DNA of 64,000 nt, taken from the NCBI GenBank assembly GCA_964388965.1, contig CAYMCP010000002.1, positions 25,468 to 89,467 of the forward strand, in the 5' to 3' direction. The position numbers and the translations under genes were made by a program. The notes beneath the pieces are model-generated. The model ran no database searches. It saw only the letters and a list, made by a program, of their open reading frames with translations, and had not been told where the DNA came from. Source of the DNA: Albibeggiatoa sp964388965 (lineage in GTDB: Bacteria > Pseudomonadota > Gammaproteobacteria > Beggiatoales > Beggiatoaceae). Shown here one piece after another: positions 62,821-64,000 of the stretch; position 1 is the first letter of the stretch, and each line of letters opens with the position of its first letter.

Positions 62821-64000
62821 ATCTCTAATATCTCTGGCACTAATTGAGTTGATGTAATAGTTATGATGATGTTCACCTGATTTTCTCGCATCAGATTCCC
62901 GCACATTGAACACGCCAGCCAAAACATCTTTTGCATCTAGCATCTTACGGCAGCCCCGTTTACGGCATTGAATCTGCTCATTATCGTCGGCAAATTCTTT
63001 GAGTTCTTGCCATTCAAAATATTCTGGTTCATCACAGCTACAGGGGACAAGCACTTCATATTGCAATGGTTTTTTGTAGCTATTGTGAATTTTTTGTAGT
63101 TCATAGTGGACGATGGTCATCAAATCACGACAATGTTGTCCTTCAACTTTGATCGAAATACTACGTTTATCATAGTTTTCAATGACTTCTATTCGTGTAT
63201 CGTCTCTCTCAAATATCACCCCCGTGCGCCACACTAGTTGTTGTTGATCGGCGATGTCTTCGTGTAGGGCTACGATGAGTTGAGTCACGATACCTTTGGG
63301 CATGAAAGCATAGTTTTGGTATAACACGGTGAGATTTTTATCGCTATTCCAACTATATTTAGGTTCATCTTCGCTCAGTAGTTGCGGGGCAATGTAGGTG
63401 TTCTCGGAGTGTTTGAGTGAATAGCACAGTTGAAAGTTGCGCATTAAATGTAATAGTTCATTGTGCATGAAATCGTATTGCGGTTGATGCCAGATTTTTT
63501 CTAAGTCGTTTTTAGTGAATTGTCCATTTTGTTGTTTTACGATGTCGCTATCCAGTACCCGATAGACGGCTTGTGTAACCCAGTGTGGTTTGAGAAAAAG
63601 CGTTCTGAATAGTAATTCATCATTTTGAAAATGTAAGATATTGCCTAAATCGTGCAGCGTTTCGCTGAGTTGCAGTTTGTCTTGTTTGTGTTTAAAACCG
63701 TGTTGTTCGCATAGGTCTAAAAATTCTTTTAAATCCATACTATTACGCTTATCTTGTTGTAAAATTTCACGCACAGTTGCCCATGATTTTGGAATCGGTG
63801 TGCCGATATGGGGTAATTGTTTTAAGCGATGTGGCAAATCATTCAGTAGTCGCTCAAAGTCTTTGCTGTTGTTGGCTAAATTGGTGGCGTAGACATCTTT
63901 TAAATGTGGAAATTGTCCCCTGAGTTTTAGTTCGCCAATGTCGCGGGAACGGTGCGCCTGTAAAGGCACTTTATCAACATGGTGAAAGTCCGTGTAGGAG
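62758..64000 (-). CDS. Roco-family protein, COR domain and C-terminus (5' end outside window)
   Basis: Frame open to the window edge on the minus strand, so only the last 414 codons are seen. It shows the COR domain of Roco/LRRK-type GTPases (LSETLHDLGNILHF, FLKPHWVTQAVYRVLD, YAFMPKGIVTQLIVAL), then a region with two Cys pairs (PCSC, CRKRGC) that may bind zinc. The Roc GTPase and probable leucine-rich repeats would lie beyond base 64000. The last residues after RDIRD are coded by the MITE (TENSEKVCKSLILGGAYLHK). Before insertion the frame would have read SNVNTGNHVRQNK and stopped. Confidence 0.85.
   Translation of the reverse strand, partial: SYTDFHHVDKVPLQAHRSRDIGELKLRGQFPHLKDVYATNLANNSKDFERLLNDLPHRLKQLPHIGTPIPKSWATVREILQQDKRNSMDLKEFLDLCEQHGFKHKQDKLQLSETLHDLGNILHFQNDELLFRTLFLKPHWVTQAVYRVLDSDIVKQQNGQFTKNDLEKIWHQPQYDFMHNELLHLMRNFQLCYSLKHSENTYIAPQLLSEDEPKYSWNSDKNLTVLYQNYAFMPKGIVTQLIVALHEDIADQQQLVWRTGVIFERDDTRIEVIENYDKRSISIKVEGQHCRDLMTIVHYELQKIHNSYKKPLQYEVLVPCSCDEPEYFEWQELKEFADDNEQIQCRKRGCRKMLDAKDVLAGVFNVRESDARKSGEHHHNYYINSISARDIRDTENSEKVCKSLILGGAYLHK

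Overview
The window is AT-rich bacterial chromosome with the core gene set of a gammaproteobacterium: lpxH, pyrG, bamC, murG, dapF with a DUF484 gene, coaBC, hslVU, yajC-secD-secF, galU, queE and pgi. Several genes point to a nitrogen-fixing, probably sulfur-oxidising member of Thiotrichales (Beggiatoa-like): a nifL-nifA pair, two rnf loci, a CbbO/NorD-type rubisco-activase subunit, a SulP transporter, class I c-type cytochromes, a formylglycine-generating-enzyme (FGE) fold conflict protein and a Roco/COR protein. The genus is an inference; no rRNA, tRNA or nif structural gene lies in the window.

Layout. 0-4 kb: end of rnf locus 1 (rnfD, rnfG), lpxH, pyrG. 4-12 kb: a coiled-coil membrane protein, a metallo-beta-lactamase hydrolase, the nifL-nifA operon and a divergent SulP transporter. 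11.7-16.4 kb: bioH, pncC, a secreted DUF2259-like protein, agmatine deiminase, bamC and a tiny BamC-like lipoprotein. 16.7-18.9 kb: the ergothioneine genes egtB-egtD. 18.9-20.6 kb: eleven perfect DnaA boxes beside a very AT-rich stretch (candidate replication origin), then a small gene split by a 106-bp miniature transposon. 20.6-26 kb: pgi, a histidine phosphatase and an FGE-fold protein whose last 100 bases look like the variable region of a diversity-generating retroelement (DGR). 26.5-32.3 kb: hslVU, a double glycosyltransferase and a hybrid kinase. 32.4-36 kb: rnf locus 2 (rnfD-G-E-H) and queE. 36-44 kb: galU, a two-partner-secretion pore, yebC, yajC-secD-secF, ribE. 44-54 kb: a MNT/HEPN toxin-antitoxin pair, a secreted propeller/beta-helix pair, a CbbO/NorD protein and a di-haem cytochrome. 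53.5-64 kb: coaBC, murG, dapF-DUF484, an acyltransferase, an SDR, a GspL/PilN-like protein, Uma2, ridA and the end of a Roco protein.

How it fits together. The best regulatory finding is that nifLA and rnfDGEH have the same promoter architecture: a -24/-12 sigma-54 element (GG-N10-GC) with a NifA-type site (TGT-N10-ACA) about 51 bases upstream in both. This suggests that NifA, held in check by the redox sensor NifL, drives both its own operon and an Rnf module that can supply low-potential electrons to nitrogenase. RnfD of that operon has Ser where flavinylated Thr is expected; RnfD of locus 1 keeps Thr.

The most striking accessory features are the likely DGR target, the DnaA-box cluster and two related families of miniature transposons. 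One 106-bp copy splits a gene beside the origin candidate, and a near-identical copy has replaced the C-terminus of the Roco protein.
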